A program made the position numbers and the translations under genes. This document shows, piece by piece, positions 40,368-49,170 of a stretch of 64,000 bases of DNA; the stretch's first letter is position 1; every line of letters starts with the position of its first letter. The notes beneath the pieces were generated by a model, which was not told the DNA's origin, did not search any database, and saw nothing but the letters and a program-made list of their open reading frames with translations. Origin of the DNA: Phycicoccus sp. M110.8 (lineage in GTDB: Bacteria; Actinomycetota; Actinomycetes; Actinomycetales; Dermatophilaceae); assembly GCF_032464895.1 (NCBI RefSeq), contig NZ_JAWDIC010000003.1, forward strand, positions 124,001-188,000, given 5' to 3'.

Positions 40368-41215
40368 GACCGCACCACCTCGACCCCGCTCGTGGCCTGC
40401 CGCTCGATCTCGGCGAGCACCTCAGGGTCTGTCGTGTTCTCGCCCAGGCGGTTGGGCTTGCCGTCGCCGTGGTAGTCGCTCGCACCGGTCGTGAACAGCC
40501 CGAGCTGCGCCGCGAGCGCGCGCGCGTGGTCGCGCTGCTCGTCGGTGTGGTCGCGGTGGTCGGCCTCGAGCCCGGCCAGTCCTGCCTGCGCCATCGCGGC
40601 GATGACGTCGTCGTCGACGGTCCAGCCGCGCGAGGAGGCGAACGGGTGCGCCATGACGGGCACGCCGCCTGCCGCCCGGACGAGCTGGACGGCCCGCACG
40701 GGGCTGGGCGCGTAGTGCGAGACGTAGTAGGGGCTGCCGTTGCGCAGCACGTCGGTGAAGGCCGCGTCGCGCGTGGGGACGTAGCCGGCCGCCACGAGCG
40801 CGTCGGCGATGTGGGGCCGCCCGAGCGTGGTGCCCTCCGCCGCGTGCTCCCGCACGGCCTCCATGCTGACGGGTATGCCGTCGGCGGCCATCCGCTCGAC
40901 CATGCGCCGGACGCGGCTGACGCGGGAGTCCCGGGCCTTCTCGAGCTCCTCCACGAGCGGCGCGAAACCCGGGTCCACGAGGTAGCCGAGCAGGTGGACG
41001 CTGACGCCGCGGTGCGAGCAGGACACCTCCACGCCGGGGACGAACCCGATCCCGTGCTCGCGTGCCGCCGCCTGTGCCGCCGACCACCCGGCATACGTGT
41101 CGTGGTCGGTGAGGGCCACGACGTCGAGGCCGGCGCGGGCTGCCTCGCGGACGACGACCTCCGCCGGCTCGGTGCCGTCACTCGCGGAGGAGTGGGTGTG
41201 GAGGTCGATGCGCAC
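40364..41215 (-). CDS. PHP-domain phosphoesterase
   Basis: 283 aa from the GTG at 41215. Metal-binding motifs of the PHP fold are clear: MRIDLHTHSSASDGT at the start, ALTDHDT, FVPGVEVSC, VMAHPF and TGASDYHG near the end. Relatives hydrolyse 3',5'-bisphosphonucleosides or oligonucleotide ends. TACGCT lies 6 nt before the start, marking the operon head. A rare ATA codon (Gly-Ile-Pro) occurs here inside a GGCATAC copy at 40873. Confidence 0.92.
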   Translation of the reverse strand: MRIDLHTHSSASDGTEPAEVVVREAARAGLDVVALTDHDTYAGWSAAQAAAREHGIGFVPGVEVSCSHRGVSVHLLGYLVDPGFAPLVEELEKARDSRVSRVRRMVERMAADGIPVSMEAVREHAAEGTTLGRPHIADALVAAGYVPTRDAAFTDVLRNGSPYYVSHYAPSPVRAVQLVRAAGGVPVMAHPFASSRGWTVDDDVIAAMAQAGLAGLEADHRDHTDEQRDHARALAAQLGLFTTGASDYHGDGKPNRLGENTTDPEVLAEIERQATSGVEVVRS

Positions 41216-41221
41216 GGGGCA

Positions 41222-41227
41222 AGCGTA
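41222..41227 (-). promoter_or_regulatory. -10 hexamer of leaderless promoter for the PHP-marC-nuclease operon
   Basis: TACGCT (minus strand) ends exactly 6 nt before the GTG at 41215. Confidence 0.6.
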
Positions 41228-41297
41228 GGGGTGGCGGGAGGGCTGCCCGGGGTGCCCCACCGGCTGGACGACGGGGACGGCGAGGCACCCCGCGCGG

Positions 41298-41672
41298 TCA
41301 GGCGAACAGCGGGCGCAGCTCGACGGTCTCGCCCGGGCCGGAGAACCTCGCCGTGACCTCCTCGGCACGGTCCTGGCTCGCGACGTCGATGAGGAAGAAG
41401 CCGGCGAAGTGCTCGGCCGTCTCGGCATAGGGACCGTCGGTGACCTTGCGGCGCCCGCCCTCCCACCGGAACAGCCGGGCGTCGCGCGGGTCGCCGAGCG
41501 CCTGGCCGCCGACGAGCTCGCCACGCTCGGACAGGTCCTGCAGGAGCGCATCGAACTCCTCGCCCTGCCGCCGGCGCTCCTCGTCGGACAACGACTCGTA
41601 CTGGGGAAGGAACTCACTGGTGGGGTGGCCCCAGGGCTGGGGGTTGGAGTGGATGAGGATGACGTACTTCAT
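41298..41672 (-). CDS. YCII-related (DGPF-type) protein
   Basis: 124 aa. Starts MKYVILIHSNPQPW and contains VTDGPYAETAEHFAGFFLIDV, the DGPY/F segment of the family often paired with ECF sigma factors. GAGAGGGAG precedes the ATG. Unlike the copy at 56435, no sigma gene is adjacent. Function unknown; the fold is a ferredoxin-like dimer. Confidence 0.9.
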   Translation of the reverse strand: MKYVILIHSNPQPWGHPTSEFLPQYESLSDEERRRQGEEFDALLQDLSERGELVGGQALGDPRDARLFRWEGGRRKVTDGPYAETAEHFAGFFLIDVASQDRAEEVTARFSGPGETVELRPLFA

Positions 41673-41854
41673 GGTGGTGGCTCCCTCTCAGGTCGCGTGG
41701 GTCCGGATGCCGGCACCACGGTGGTCCCGACAGCCCCATGACGACTCCTGGCCGGCGGTCTCGACAAACTCCGGCGCAGTTTCTCGCGGGCTGTGAGCGA
41801 ACGCACGCGCCGCACCGGTGTCCCCGGACGGCCGCCGTCGGCAGGATGGGCCGC

Positions 41855-42373
41855 ATGCAGTTCGGACGCAGCTACGAGGAGTTCGAGGTCGGCGCGGTCT
41901 ACAAGCACTGGCCCGGCAAGACGGTGACCGAGTACGACGACCACCTGTTCTGCCTGCTCACCATGAACCACCACCCCCTCCACCTCGACGCCAACTACGC
42001 GGAGAACACCACGCAGTTCGGCCGCAACGTCGTGGTCGGCAACTACGTGTACTCGCTGCTGCTCGGCATGTCGGTGCCGGACGTCTCGGGCAAGGCCATC
42101 GCCAACCTCGAGATCGAGAGCCTGCGCCACGTCGCGCCGACCTTCCACGGCGACACGATCTACGGCCAGACCGAGGTCCTCGACAAGTGGGAGTCGACGA
42201 GCAAGGACGACCGCGGCGTCGTCCACGTCGAGACCAAGGGCTACAACCAGGACGGCACGCTGGTCTGCATCTTCCGGCGCAAGGTGATGGTGCCCAAGCA
42301 GAGCTACCTCGACGCCCGCGGCGGCGAGCAGCCCGCCCGCCCTGAGCTGGTCGAACCTGCGCCCAAGGCCTGA
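41855..42373 (+). CDS. MaoC-family dehydratase
   Basis: 172 aa single hotdog-fold protein. FEVGAVYKHWPGKTVTEYDDHLFCLLTMNHHPLHLDANYA holds the expected hydratase loop (the NxHPLHLD segment with catalytic Asn/Asp and His). The form resembles MaoC proteins that act on mesaconyl-CoA or similar C4-C5 dicarboxyl-CoA, often encoded with CoA-ester lyases such as those at 59175 and 60161. A CAGGAT hexamer 7 nt upstream may be a leaderless -10. Specificity is inferred. Confidence 0.88.
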   Translation: MQFGRSYEEFEVGAVYKHWPGKTVTEYDDHLFCLLTMNHHPLHLDANYAENTTQFGRNVVVGNYVYSLLLGMSVPDVSGKAIANLEIESLRHVAPTFHGDTIYGQTEVLDKWESTSKDDRGVVHVETKGYNQDGTLVCIFRRKVMVPKQSYLDARGGEQPARPELVEPAPKA

Positions 42374-42442
42374 CGCCGCGCCGCCCGTGGTGCTGCTCTG
42401 CCGAGGGGCAACGCCACGGGACCACGTCACAGGGAGACGACG

Positions 42443-42985
42443 TCACCACGGCGCGCGGTCCGGCTCGATCATGGCCAGGTCCGCGAGCTCGCCCACCAGC
42501 GTCACGAGGCGCTCGTCGCCCAGGTCGTCGGCCACCAGCGACACCGCCACGAACAGCTGGCCGCGCACCTGACGCAGCAGGGCCTCGCCCTTCTCCGTGG
42601 TGCCCACCAGCCGTTGACGGCGGTCCGTCGGGTCCACGGTGCGTGTGACCAGGCCACGACCCTCCAGCACCGAGACCATCCGACCTGCTGCCTGCGCCGA
42701 GACACGCAGCCGCCCGGCGAGCGCGACCACGGGCCGAGGGGTCCGCGCCAGGACCACGAGGTGCACGGCCGCCAGCGGCAGGTCGGTCACGTCGGCGCGG
42801 CGCAGGAGGTGCGCCAGGAGCTGGTCCACCGAGCGGCTCGCCTCACGCAGCGTGAACGGCAGGTGGTCGAGGCGATCGTCCAGCTCGGCGCGCTCAGGGC
42901 GCGCGTCCTCGGCCCGCCCCGCCGCCAGCCGCTCCCGCAGCCAGCGCTGCTCGTCCTCGTCGAGATCGGACAGCGGGCCGGCCAC
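42443..42985 (-). CDS. MarR family transcriptional regulator
   Basis: About 180 aa. The winged-helix core is seen in PRPVVALAGRLRVSAQAAGRMVSVLEGRGLVTRTVDPTDRRQRLVGTTEKGEALL, which has the MarR DxRxR-type wing. The start is unsure: the frame is open to a GTG at 43093, but that would translate a (GTCCAC)n tract as Trp-Thr/Val-Asp repeats. I chose the GTG at 42985 after the repeat, although no clear ribosome site supports it. It is divergent from glpK, with a large palindrome between them, so it may control glycerol genes or itself. Confidence 0.8.
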   Translation of the reverse strand: MAGPLSDLDEDEQRWLRERLAAGRAEDARPERAELDDRLDHLPFTLREASRSVDQLLAHLLRRADVTDLPLAAVHLVVLARTPRPVVALAGRLRVSAQAAGRMVSVLEGRGLVTRTVDPTDRRQRLVGTTEKGEALLRQVRGQLFVAVSLVADDLGDERLVTLVGELADLAMIEPDRAPW

Positions 42986-42991
42986 GTCGCC

Positions 42992-43049
42992 GTCCACGTC
43001 CACGTCCACGTCCACGTCCCACGCCCACGCCCACGTCCACGTCCACGTC
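42992..43049. repeat. Hexanucleotide repeat tract upstream of or within marR 5' end
   Basis: About nine consecutive GTCCAC-type units (some GCCCAC variants). A six-base unit keeps the frame, so copy-number change would alter dipeptide number or promoter spacing rather than cause a frameshift. Confidence 0.9.
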
Positions 43050-43067
43050 AAGAGTTTGTGGGCGAGA

Positions 43068-43107
43068 AACGAACCTGGGTTTGGGATATCCACAACCCAA
43101 GTTCGTT
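43068..43107. promoter_or_regulatory. 40-bp interrupted palindrome, candidate MarR operator
   Basis: AACGAACCTGGGTT (43068-43081) and AACCCAAGTTCGTT (43094-43107) are inverted repeats with one mismatch. The centre holds the perfect palindrome GGATATCC (43084-43091) on the same symmetry axis. AT-rich for this genome; placed between divergent marR and glpK. Confidence 0.75.
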
Positions 43108-43246
43108 GTTCGCACGGACACCCATGTTCCGGCCCGAGCCGTTACCAGGCGGGCGACACGTGGCCCCGCCCGCAGGTCGGGAGCGAGAGTCCACGGCTCG
43201 TCCCAAAACGCGAGGGCGACCCTGTGTGCGCGGTGCCCCACGTCAG

Positions 43247-43252
43247 TAGGGT
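43247..43252 (+). promoter_or_regulatory. -10 hexamer of leaderless promoter for glpK
   Basis: TAGGGT ends exactly 6 nt before the glpK ATG at 43259. Confidence 0.65.
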
Positions 43253-43258
43253 CGCGCC

Positions 43259-44797
43259 ATGGCCGAATTCGTTGGCGCGGTGGACCAGGGCACGACGAGC
43301 ACGCGGTTCATGGTGTTCGACCACGACGGCACCGAGGTCGGCAGCCGACAGCTCGAGCACGAGCAGATCCTCCCCCGCGCCGGCTGGGTCGAGCACAGCC
43401 CGCTGGAGATCTGGGAGCGCACCCAGACGGTGATCGCCTCCACCCTCGCCCGCCTCGACCTCCAGCCGGGCGACCTGGCCGCGATCGGGATCACCAACCA
43501 GCGCGAGACCACGGTGGTCTGGAACCGGCGCACCGGGCGCCCGGTGCACAACGCAATCGTCTGGCAGGACACCCGCACCGACCGCATCGCGCGCGCCCTC
43601 GACCAGGACGGGCGCGGCGAGGTCATCCGCGAGCGGGCCGGCATACCGCCTGCCGCGTACTTCGCCGCGGGGAAGGTGCAGTGGATCCTCGACAACGTCG
43701 ACGGGGCCCGCGCGGCGGCCGAGGCCGGCGACCTGGTCTTCGGCACCATCGACACCTGGCTGCTGTGGAACCTCACCGGCGGCACCGACGGCGGCGTGCA
43801 CGTCACCGACGTCACCAACGCCAGCCGCACCATGCTCATGGACCTGCGGACCCTCGACTGGGACGAGGAGCTGCTCGGGTTCTTCGGGATCCCCCGCTCG
43901 ATGCTCCCCCGGATCCGGCCGAGCTCCGACCCCGCCCTCTACGGCACCACCCGCGCCGGCGGCCCCCTCGGCGGCGAGGTCCCGCTGGCGGGTGCGCTCG
44001 GCGACCAGCACGCCGCGACCGTGGGCCAGGTGTGCTTCCGGCCCGGTGAGGCCAAGAACACCTACGGCACCGGCAACTTCATGCTCCTCAACACCGGCGA
44101 GGAGATCGTGCGCAGCGAGTCCGGGCTGCTCACGACGGTCGCCTACCAGCTCGGCGACGCCAAGCCCGTGTACGCCCTCGAGGGGTCGATCGCCGTGACC
44201 GGCTCCGCGGTCCAGTGGCTGCGCGACCAGCTCGGCATCATCTCCGGCGCCGGTGACGTCGAGCGCCTCGCCAGCCAGGTGCAGGACACCGGCGGCCTGT
44301 ACTTCGTCCCCGCGTTCTCCGGGCTCTTCGCGCCGTACTGGCGCCCCGACGCCCGCGGCGCGATCGTCGGGATGAGCCGCTTCAACACCAACGCCCACCT
44401 GGCCCGCGCCACCCTCGAGGCCATCTGCTACCAGACCCGTGACGTCGCCGACGCCATGACCGCCGACACCGACGCCGCGGGCGTCCCGATGGAGCTGTCG
44501 GTCCTCAAGGTCGACGGCGGCGTGACCGCGAACGAGCTGTGCATGCAGCTGCAAGCGGACATTCTGGGCGTCCCCGTCTCACGCCCGGTGGTCGCCGAGA
44601 CGACCGCGCTCGGCGCCGCCTACGCTGCAGGTCTGGCCACCGGCTTCTGGAAGGACACCGAGGAGCTGCGCGCCAACTGGCAGGAGTCCCGGCGCTGGGA
44701 GCCGACGTGGAGCGACGAGCAGCGCGCGACCGGGTACGCCGGGTGGCGCAAGGCGGTCGAGCGCACGCTGGACTGGGTCGACGTCGACGAGGAGTAG
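43259..44797 (+). CDS. glpK: Glycerol kinase
   Basis: 512 aa FGGY kinase. The N-terminus has [20 protein letters not shown] (phosphate loop). Substrate and ATP motifs follow: [31 protein letters not shown], and [21 protein letters not shown] near the C-terminus. It phosphorylates glycerol to glycerol-3-phosphate. Leaderless -10 at 43247. It lies 7 bp before glpD, so the two form a glycerol-use operon; no glpF transporter is in the window. A rare ATA codon occurs at the GGCATAC copy at 43640. Confidence 0.97.
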   Translation: MAEFVGAVDQGTTSTRFMVFDHDGTEVGSRQLEHEQILPRAGWVEHSPLEIWERTQTVIASTLARLDLQPGDLAAIGITNQRETTVVWNRRTGRPVHNAIVWQDTRTDRIARALDQDGRGEVIRERAGIPPAAYFAAGKVQWILDNVDGARAAAEAGDLVFGTIDTWLLWNLTGGTDGGVHVTDVTNASRTMLMDLRTLDWDEELLGFFGIPRSMLPRIRPSSDPALYGTTRAGGPLGGEVPLAGALGDQHAATVGQVCFRPGEAKNTYGTGNFMLLNTGEEIVRSESGLLTTVAYQLGDAKPVYALEGSIAVTGSAVQWLRDQLGIISGAGDVERLASQVQDTGGLYFVPAFSGLFAPYWRPDARGAIVGMSRFNTNAHLARATLEAICYQTRDVADAMTADTDAAGVPMELSVLKVDGGVTANELCMQLQADILGVPVSRPVVAETTALGAAYAAGLATGFWKDTEELRANWQESRRWEPTWSDEQRATGYAGWRKAVERTLDWVDVDEE

Positions 44798-44804
44798 CAC
44801 CGAC

Positions 44805-46508
44805 ATGAGCAGCGGACTGTCACCGCAGGGCCGTCAGGCGGCCATCGAGGCCCTCACCTCCGGCGAGGAGCTGGACCTCCTGGTCATCGGCGGTGGCGTC
44901 GTCGGCAGCGGCACGGCCCTCGACGCCGTGACCCGGGGCCTGTCCACCGGCCTCATCGAGCAGCGCGACTTCGCCAGCGGCACGTCGTCCCGCTCGAGCA
45001 AGCTCATCCACGGCGGCCTGCGCTACCTCGAGATGCTCGACTTCGGCCTCGTCCGCGAGGCGCTGCGCGAGCGCGGCCTGCTCCTCACCCGGCTGGCCCC
45101 GCACCTGGTTCGGCCGGTGCCGTTCCTCTACCCCCTCACCCACCACGTCTGGGAGCGCGGCTACGTCGGCTCCGGCATCGCGCTCTACGACGCCATGGCC
45201 ATGCAGTCCGGCACCGGTGCGGGACTTCCCCACCACCGCCACCTGACCCGCCGCCAGGCCCTGCGGCTCATGCCCAGCCTGCGCAGCAGCGCCCTCACCG
45301 GCGCGGTGCAGTACTACGACGCCCAGGTCGACGACGCCCGCCACACCATGGAGATCGCCCGCACGGCCGCCCACTACGGCGCGCACGTCGCGAACCGGGT
45401 CGCGGCCGTCGGCTTCCTGCGCCAGGGCGAGCGCGTCACCGGGGTCCGGGCCGTCGACAAACTGACCGACCGGGAGTTCGAGGTCCACGCCCGGCAGATC
45501 GTCAACGCGACCGGAGTCTGGACCGACGACACCCAGGCGATGGTCGGCGAGCGCGGCCAGTTCCACGTCCGCGCGAGCAAGGGCATCCACCTCGTCGTGC
45601 CCCGCGACCGGATCCACTCCTCCACCGGGCTCATCCTGCGCACCGAGAAGTCGGTGCTGTTCGTCATCCCCTGGGGCCGGCACTGGATCCTCGGCACCAC
45701 CGACACCGACTGGAACCTCGACAAGGCGCACCCCGCCGCGACCCGCGCCGACATCGACTACATCCTCGACCACGTCAACCGGGTGCTCGCGACGCCGCTG
45801 ACGCACGAGGACGTCGAGGGCGTGTATGCCGGGCTGCGGCCACTGCTCGCGGGCGAGTCCGAGTCGACCTCGAAGCTGTCGCGCGAGCACGTCGTCGCCC
45901 ACAGCGCCCCCGGCCTCGTGGTCGTCGCCGGTGGCAAGTACACGACCTACCGGGTCATGGCCAAGGACGCGGTCGACGAGGCGGTGCAGGGCCTGGACGG
46001 CCGCATCCCCGCCTCGACGACCGAGACCATCCCGCTGGTCGGGGCGGTCGGCTTCCAGGCCGCCTGGAACCAACGGCACGCCATCGCCGCGAAGGCGGGG
46101 CTCCACGTCGCCCGCGTCGAGCACCTGCTGCGCCGCTACGGCGCGCTCACCCAGGAGGTGCTCGACCTCGTCGCCGAGCGACCCGAGCTCGGCGAGCCGC
46201 TCGACGGGGCCGAGGACCACCTCAAGGCCGAGGTCGTCTATGCCGCGTCGCACGAGGGTGCCCTGCACCTCACCGACATCCTCACCCGGCGCACCCGGAT
46301 CTCGATCGAGGCCTGGGACCGTGGCGTCTCGGCCGCACCGGCGGCGGCCGCGCTCGTCGCCCCGGTCCTCGGCTGGGACGAGGCGCGGCAGCAGTCGGAG
46401 GTGGACATCTACCTCGGCCGCGTGGAGGCCGAGCGGATCAGCCAGACGATGCCCGACGACGAGACGGCCGACGAGGCCCGGCGCAGCGGCCCGGACAGCC
46501 GCATCTGA
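44805..46508 (+). CDS. glpD: Glycerol-3-phosphate dehydrogenase (FAD, aerobic type)
   Basis: 567 aa. FAD-binding site LLVIGGGVVGSGTALDAVTRG (residues ~25-45), then FASGTSSRSSKLIHGGLRYLE, typical of GlpD. The C-terminal DAO_C-type domain follows. It oxidises glycerol-3-phosphate to dihydroxyacetone phosphate at the membrane, feeding electrons to quinone. GAGGAG lies upstream of the ATG, inside the glpK end, so it depends on glpK transcription. Confidence 0.96.
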   Translation: MSSGLSPQGRQAAIEALTSGEELDLLVIGGGVVGSGTALDAVTRGLSTGLIEQRDFASGTSSRSSKLIHGGLRYLEMLDFGLVREALRERGLLLTRLAPHLVRPVPFLYPLTHHVWERGYVGSGIALYDAMAMQSGTGAGLPHHRHLTRRQALRLMPSLRSSALTGAVQYYDAQVDDARHTMEIARTAAHYGAHVANRVAAVGFLRQGERVTGVRAVDKLTDREFEVHARQIVNATGVWTDDTQAMVGERGQFHVRASKGIHLVVPRDRIHSSTGLILRTEKSVLFVIPWGRHWILGTTDTDWNLDKAHPAATRADIDYILDHVNRVLATPLTHEDVEGVYAGLRPLLAGESESTSKLSREHVVAHSAPGLVVVAGGKYTTYRVMAKDAVDEAVQGLDGRIPASTTETIPLVGAVGFQAAWNQRHAIAAKAGLHVARVEHLLRRYGALTQEVLDLVAERPELGEPLDGAEDHLKAEVVYAASHEGALHLTDILTRRTRISIEAWDRGVSAAPAAAALVAPVLGWDEARQQSEVDIYLGRVEAERISQTMPDDETADEARRSGPDSRI

Positions 46509-46572
46509 CGCCGCCGCGGCCCTCCCCCGCCGCCGCGACCGCGCTCGACCAGCCTGACCTGCGACTTTGTCC

Positions 46573-46578
46573 TAGGGT
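46573..46578 (+). promoter_or_regulatory. -10 hexamer of leaderless promoter for topoisomerase IB
   Basis: TAGGGT ends exactly 6 nt before the ATG at 46585. Confidence 0.65.
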
Positions 46579-46584
46579 CGGGGC

Positions 46585-47586
46585 ATGGCTCGGTTGCGCA
46601 CGGTGTCCCCCGGATCGCGCGGGTGGACCCGGCGCCGCAGCGGCAAGGGGTTCGTCTACCTCGACGCCGACGGCGCCCGCCTCCCCGCCGAGGAGGTCGA
46701 GCGCATCCGGTCGCTGGCCATCCCGCCGGCGTGGGAGAACGTCTGGATCTGCCCCCATCCCCGCGGCCACATCCAGGCCGTGGGCACGGACACCGCCGGG
46801 CGCAGGCAGTACCTCTACCACCCCGACTGGCGGGTGAAGCGCGACCAGATGAAGTTCGACCGGGTGCTCGCGGCGGCGAGCCATCTGCCCGCTGCCCGCC
46901 GCAGGGTGCTCGCCGACCTCGCCCTCGCCGACATGCCCCGCGAGCGCGCGGCCGCGACGGCCGTCCGCCTGCTCGACCACGGCTACTTCCGCATCGGCAG
47001 CGACGCCTACACCGACGCCAACGGCTCGTTCGGGCTGACGACCCTCGAGCGCCAGCACGTGCGCCGCCGCGGCGACGTCATCGTCTTCACCTTCGTCGGC
47101 AAGTCCGGCATCGAGCACCGGATCGAGATCGACGACGAGCTCGCCATGGCCGCCATCGACCGGCTGCGCAAGCGCAAGTCGGCGAGCAGGCGGCTCCTCG
47201 CGTACCAGCAGCAGCGCCGCTGGTCCGACCTCGACGCCGCCACCGTCAACGCCTACCTCGCCGAGCTCCTGCACGGCGAGATGACCGCCAAGGACTTCCG
47301 CACCTGGCACGCCACCGTCCTGGCCGCCCTCGCCCTCGCCACCACCGACGAGAAGGGCGACACCAAGGCCTCCCGCCGCCGCGCGGTCAAGGCGGCCGTG
47401 GAGGAGGTCGCCGGGTACCTCGGCAACACCCCGACGATCGCCAAGAGCTCCTACATCGACCCGCGCGTCCTGGACCTCTACGAGTCGGGTACCACCATCG
47501 CGGTCGACCCCTCCCGCTACCGCAGCCCCGAGCGCCGCCAGGCGGCCGTGGAGAAGGCCGTCCTCACCCTGCTCGCCGAGGGCTGA
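46585..47586 (+). CDS. DNA topoisomerase IB (poxvirus-like)
   Basis: 333 aa, the size of bacterial type IB enzymes. Visible catalytic blocks: VKRDQMKFDRVLAAASHLP, YFRIGSDAYTDANGSFGLTTL, FRTWHATVLAA (Arg and His) and the nucleophile Tyr in IAKSSYIDPRVLDLYESG. It relaxes supercoils through a 3'-phosphotyrosine intermediate. No adjacent partner; start backed by a leaderless -10. Confidence 0.95.
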   Translation: MARLRTVSPGSRGWTRRRSGKGFVYLDADGARLPAEEVERIRSLAIPPAWENVWICPHPRGHIQAVGTDTAGRRQYLYHPDWRVKRDQMKFDRVLAAASHLPAARRRVLADLALADMPRERAAATAVRLLDHGYFRIGSDAYTDANGSFGLTTLERQHVRRRGDVIVFTFVGKSGIEHRIEIDDELAMAAIDRLRKRKSASRRLLAYQQQRRWSDLDAATVNAYLAELLHGEMTAKDFRTWHATVLAALALATTDEKGDTKASRRRAVKAAVEEVAGYLGNTPTIAKSSYIDPRVLDLYESGTTIAVDPSRYRSPERRQAAVEKAVLTLLAEG

Positions 47587-47649
47587 GCGCCCGCCCGGGC
47601 CGCGGCGCACCCGGCATACCCGGTTGCACCGGCGTGGCACCATGGCCTC

Positions 47650-49146
47650 GTGACCGCCAGCGAAGAGCAGAAGAAGCCGGAGAACCGCGCCCGTCCCACG
47701 ACCGACGAGCTGCGGGCGTTCATCGCCGAGGACTGGGCGCCGCGCGCGCCGGGTGCGACCGGGCTGACCGAGGCCGCGCGGTATGCCGCCGCGCGGCGCG
47801 ACGCGGTGAGCGAGGCCTTCCCGGGCGACCGGTTGGTCATCCCGGCGGGTGGCCTGAAGGTGCGCAGCAACGACACCGACTACGTCTTCCGCCCGCACAG
47901 CGCGTTCGCCCACCTCACCGGGCTCGGCGGCGACCGCGAGCCCGACGCGGTGCTCGTGCTCGAGCCGCGCGACGACGGCACCCACGAGGCCGTCCTGTAC
48001 TTCCGCCCGCTGGCCGGCCGCGACACCGACGAGTTCTTCGCGGACGCGCGCTACGGCGAGTTCTGGGTCGGCGCCCGCCCAACGATCGAGGACATCGAGC
48101 TCGAGCTCGGCGTCACCGGCCGGCACATCGACGAGTTCGCCGACGCCGCGGTCAAGGACGCCGGGGAGGTCACCGTCCGCCTCGTGCGCGACGCCGACCG
48201 CGACCTGACCCGCCAGCTCGACGAGGCGCGCACGTCCGAGGCGGTCGAGGCGCAGGACCTCACCGAGGCCGACGACGAGCTCGCCCACTTCCTGTCCACG
48301 CTGCGCCTGGTCAAGGACGAGTGGGAGCTCGAGGAGATGCGCAAGGCCGTCGCCGCCACCCGGCGCGGCTTCGAGGCCGTCATCGCCGACCTGCCGGAGG
48401 CCGTGGCGCGCGGCCGGGGCGAGCGCTGGGTCGAGGGCGTCTTCGGGCTCGTCGCCCGGCACGAGGGCAACGGCGTCGGGTACGACTCGATCGCGGCCGC
48501 CGGCGACCATGCGACCACCCTGCACTGGATCAAGAACACCGGCGAGCTGCGCGACGGCGACCTGCTGCTGCTCGACGCCGGCGTCGAGATGGACTCACTC
48601 TTCACCGCCGACGTGACCCGCACCCTCCCGGCGAACGGCACGTTCACCGACGCCCAGCGCGAGGTCTACGACGCCGTCTACGAGGCCCAGGAGGCCGGGC
48701 TCGCCGCGGTGAAGCCGGGCAACAGGTTCAGCGACATCCACGCCGCGGCCATCCGGGTCATCGCCGAGAAGCTGCACGGGTGGGGCCTGCTGCCCGACGG
48801 CGTCGACGTCGAGGCGACGCTCGACAAGGAGCACGGCCAGTACCACCGCCGCTGGATGGTGCACGGCACGAGCCACCACCTCGGCATCGACGTCCACGAC
48901 TGCGCCCTCGCCACCCGCGAGGAGTACATGGACGCCGTCCTCGAGCCGGGCATGGTGCTGACGGTCGAGCCGGGCCTGTACTTCAAGGCCGACGACCTCA
49001 AGGCGCCCGAGCGGTTCCGCGGCATCGGCGTGCGCATCGAGGACGACGTCGTCGTGACGCAGGACGGCCACGAGAACCTCTCCGCCGCGATGCCCCGCAC
49101 GTCCAGCGATGTCGAGGCGTGGATCCGCGAGGTCCAGTCCCGCTGA
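47650..49146 (+). CDS. pepP: Aminopeptidase P family (Xaa-Pro) metallopeptidase
   Basis: 498 aa M24B enzyme. An N-terminal creatinase/APP domain (HSAFAHLTGLGGDREPDAVLVL) is followed by the pita-bread catalytic domain. Metal ligands sit in LLLDAGVEMDSLFTADVTRT (two Asp), MVHGTSHHLGIDVHD (His), LTVEPGLYF (Glu) and GVRIEDDVVV (Glu). It removes N-terminal residues before proline. The GTG start at 47650 follows a tiny ATG GCC TCG TGA frame beginning 8 bp upstream, the same layout as at 4681. Confidence 0.95.
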   Translation: MTASEEQKKPENRARPTTDELRAFIAEDWAPRAPGATGLTEAARYAAARRDAVSEAFPGDRLVIPAGGLKVRSNDTDYVFRPHSAFAHLTGLGGDREPDAVLVLEPRDDGTHEAVLYFRPLAGRDTDEFFADARYGEFWVGARPTIEDIELELGVTGRHIDEFADAAVKDAGEVTVRLVRDADRDLTRQLDEARTSEAVEAQDLTEADDELAHFLSTLRLVKDEWELEEMRKAVAATRRGFEAVIADLPEAVARGRGERWVEGVFGLVARHEGNGVGYDSIAAAGDHATTLHWIKNTGELRDGDLLLLDAGVEMDSLFTADVTRTLPANGTFTDAQREVYDAVYEAQEAGLAAVKPGNRFSDIHAAAIRVIAEKLHGWGLLPDGVDVEATLDKEHGQYHRRWMVHGTSHHLGIDVHDCALATREEYMDAVLEPGMVLTVEPGLYFKADDLKAPERFRGIGVRIEDDVVVTQDGHENLSAAMPRTSSDVEAWIREVQSR

Positions 49147-49170
49147 CGCGCCGTGGTCGGCCGGCGCGGC

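Noticed and set aside
42992-43049. CRISPR-like array
   Set aside because: The repeat is a 6-bp microsatellite without spacers, and no cas gene is present.
46438-48525. 695-codon minus-strand open frame
   Set aside because: Shadow of topoisomerase IB and aminopeptidase P, both with intact catalytic motifs.
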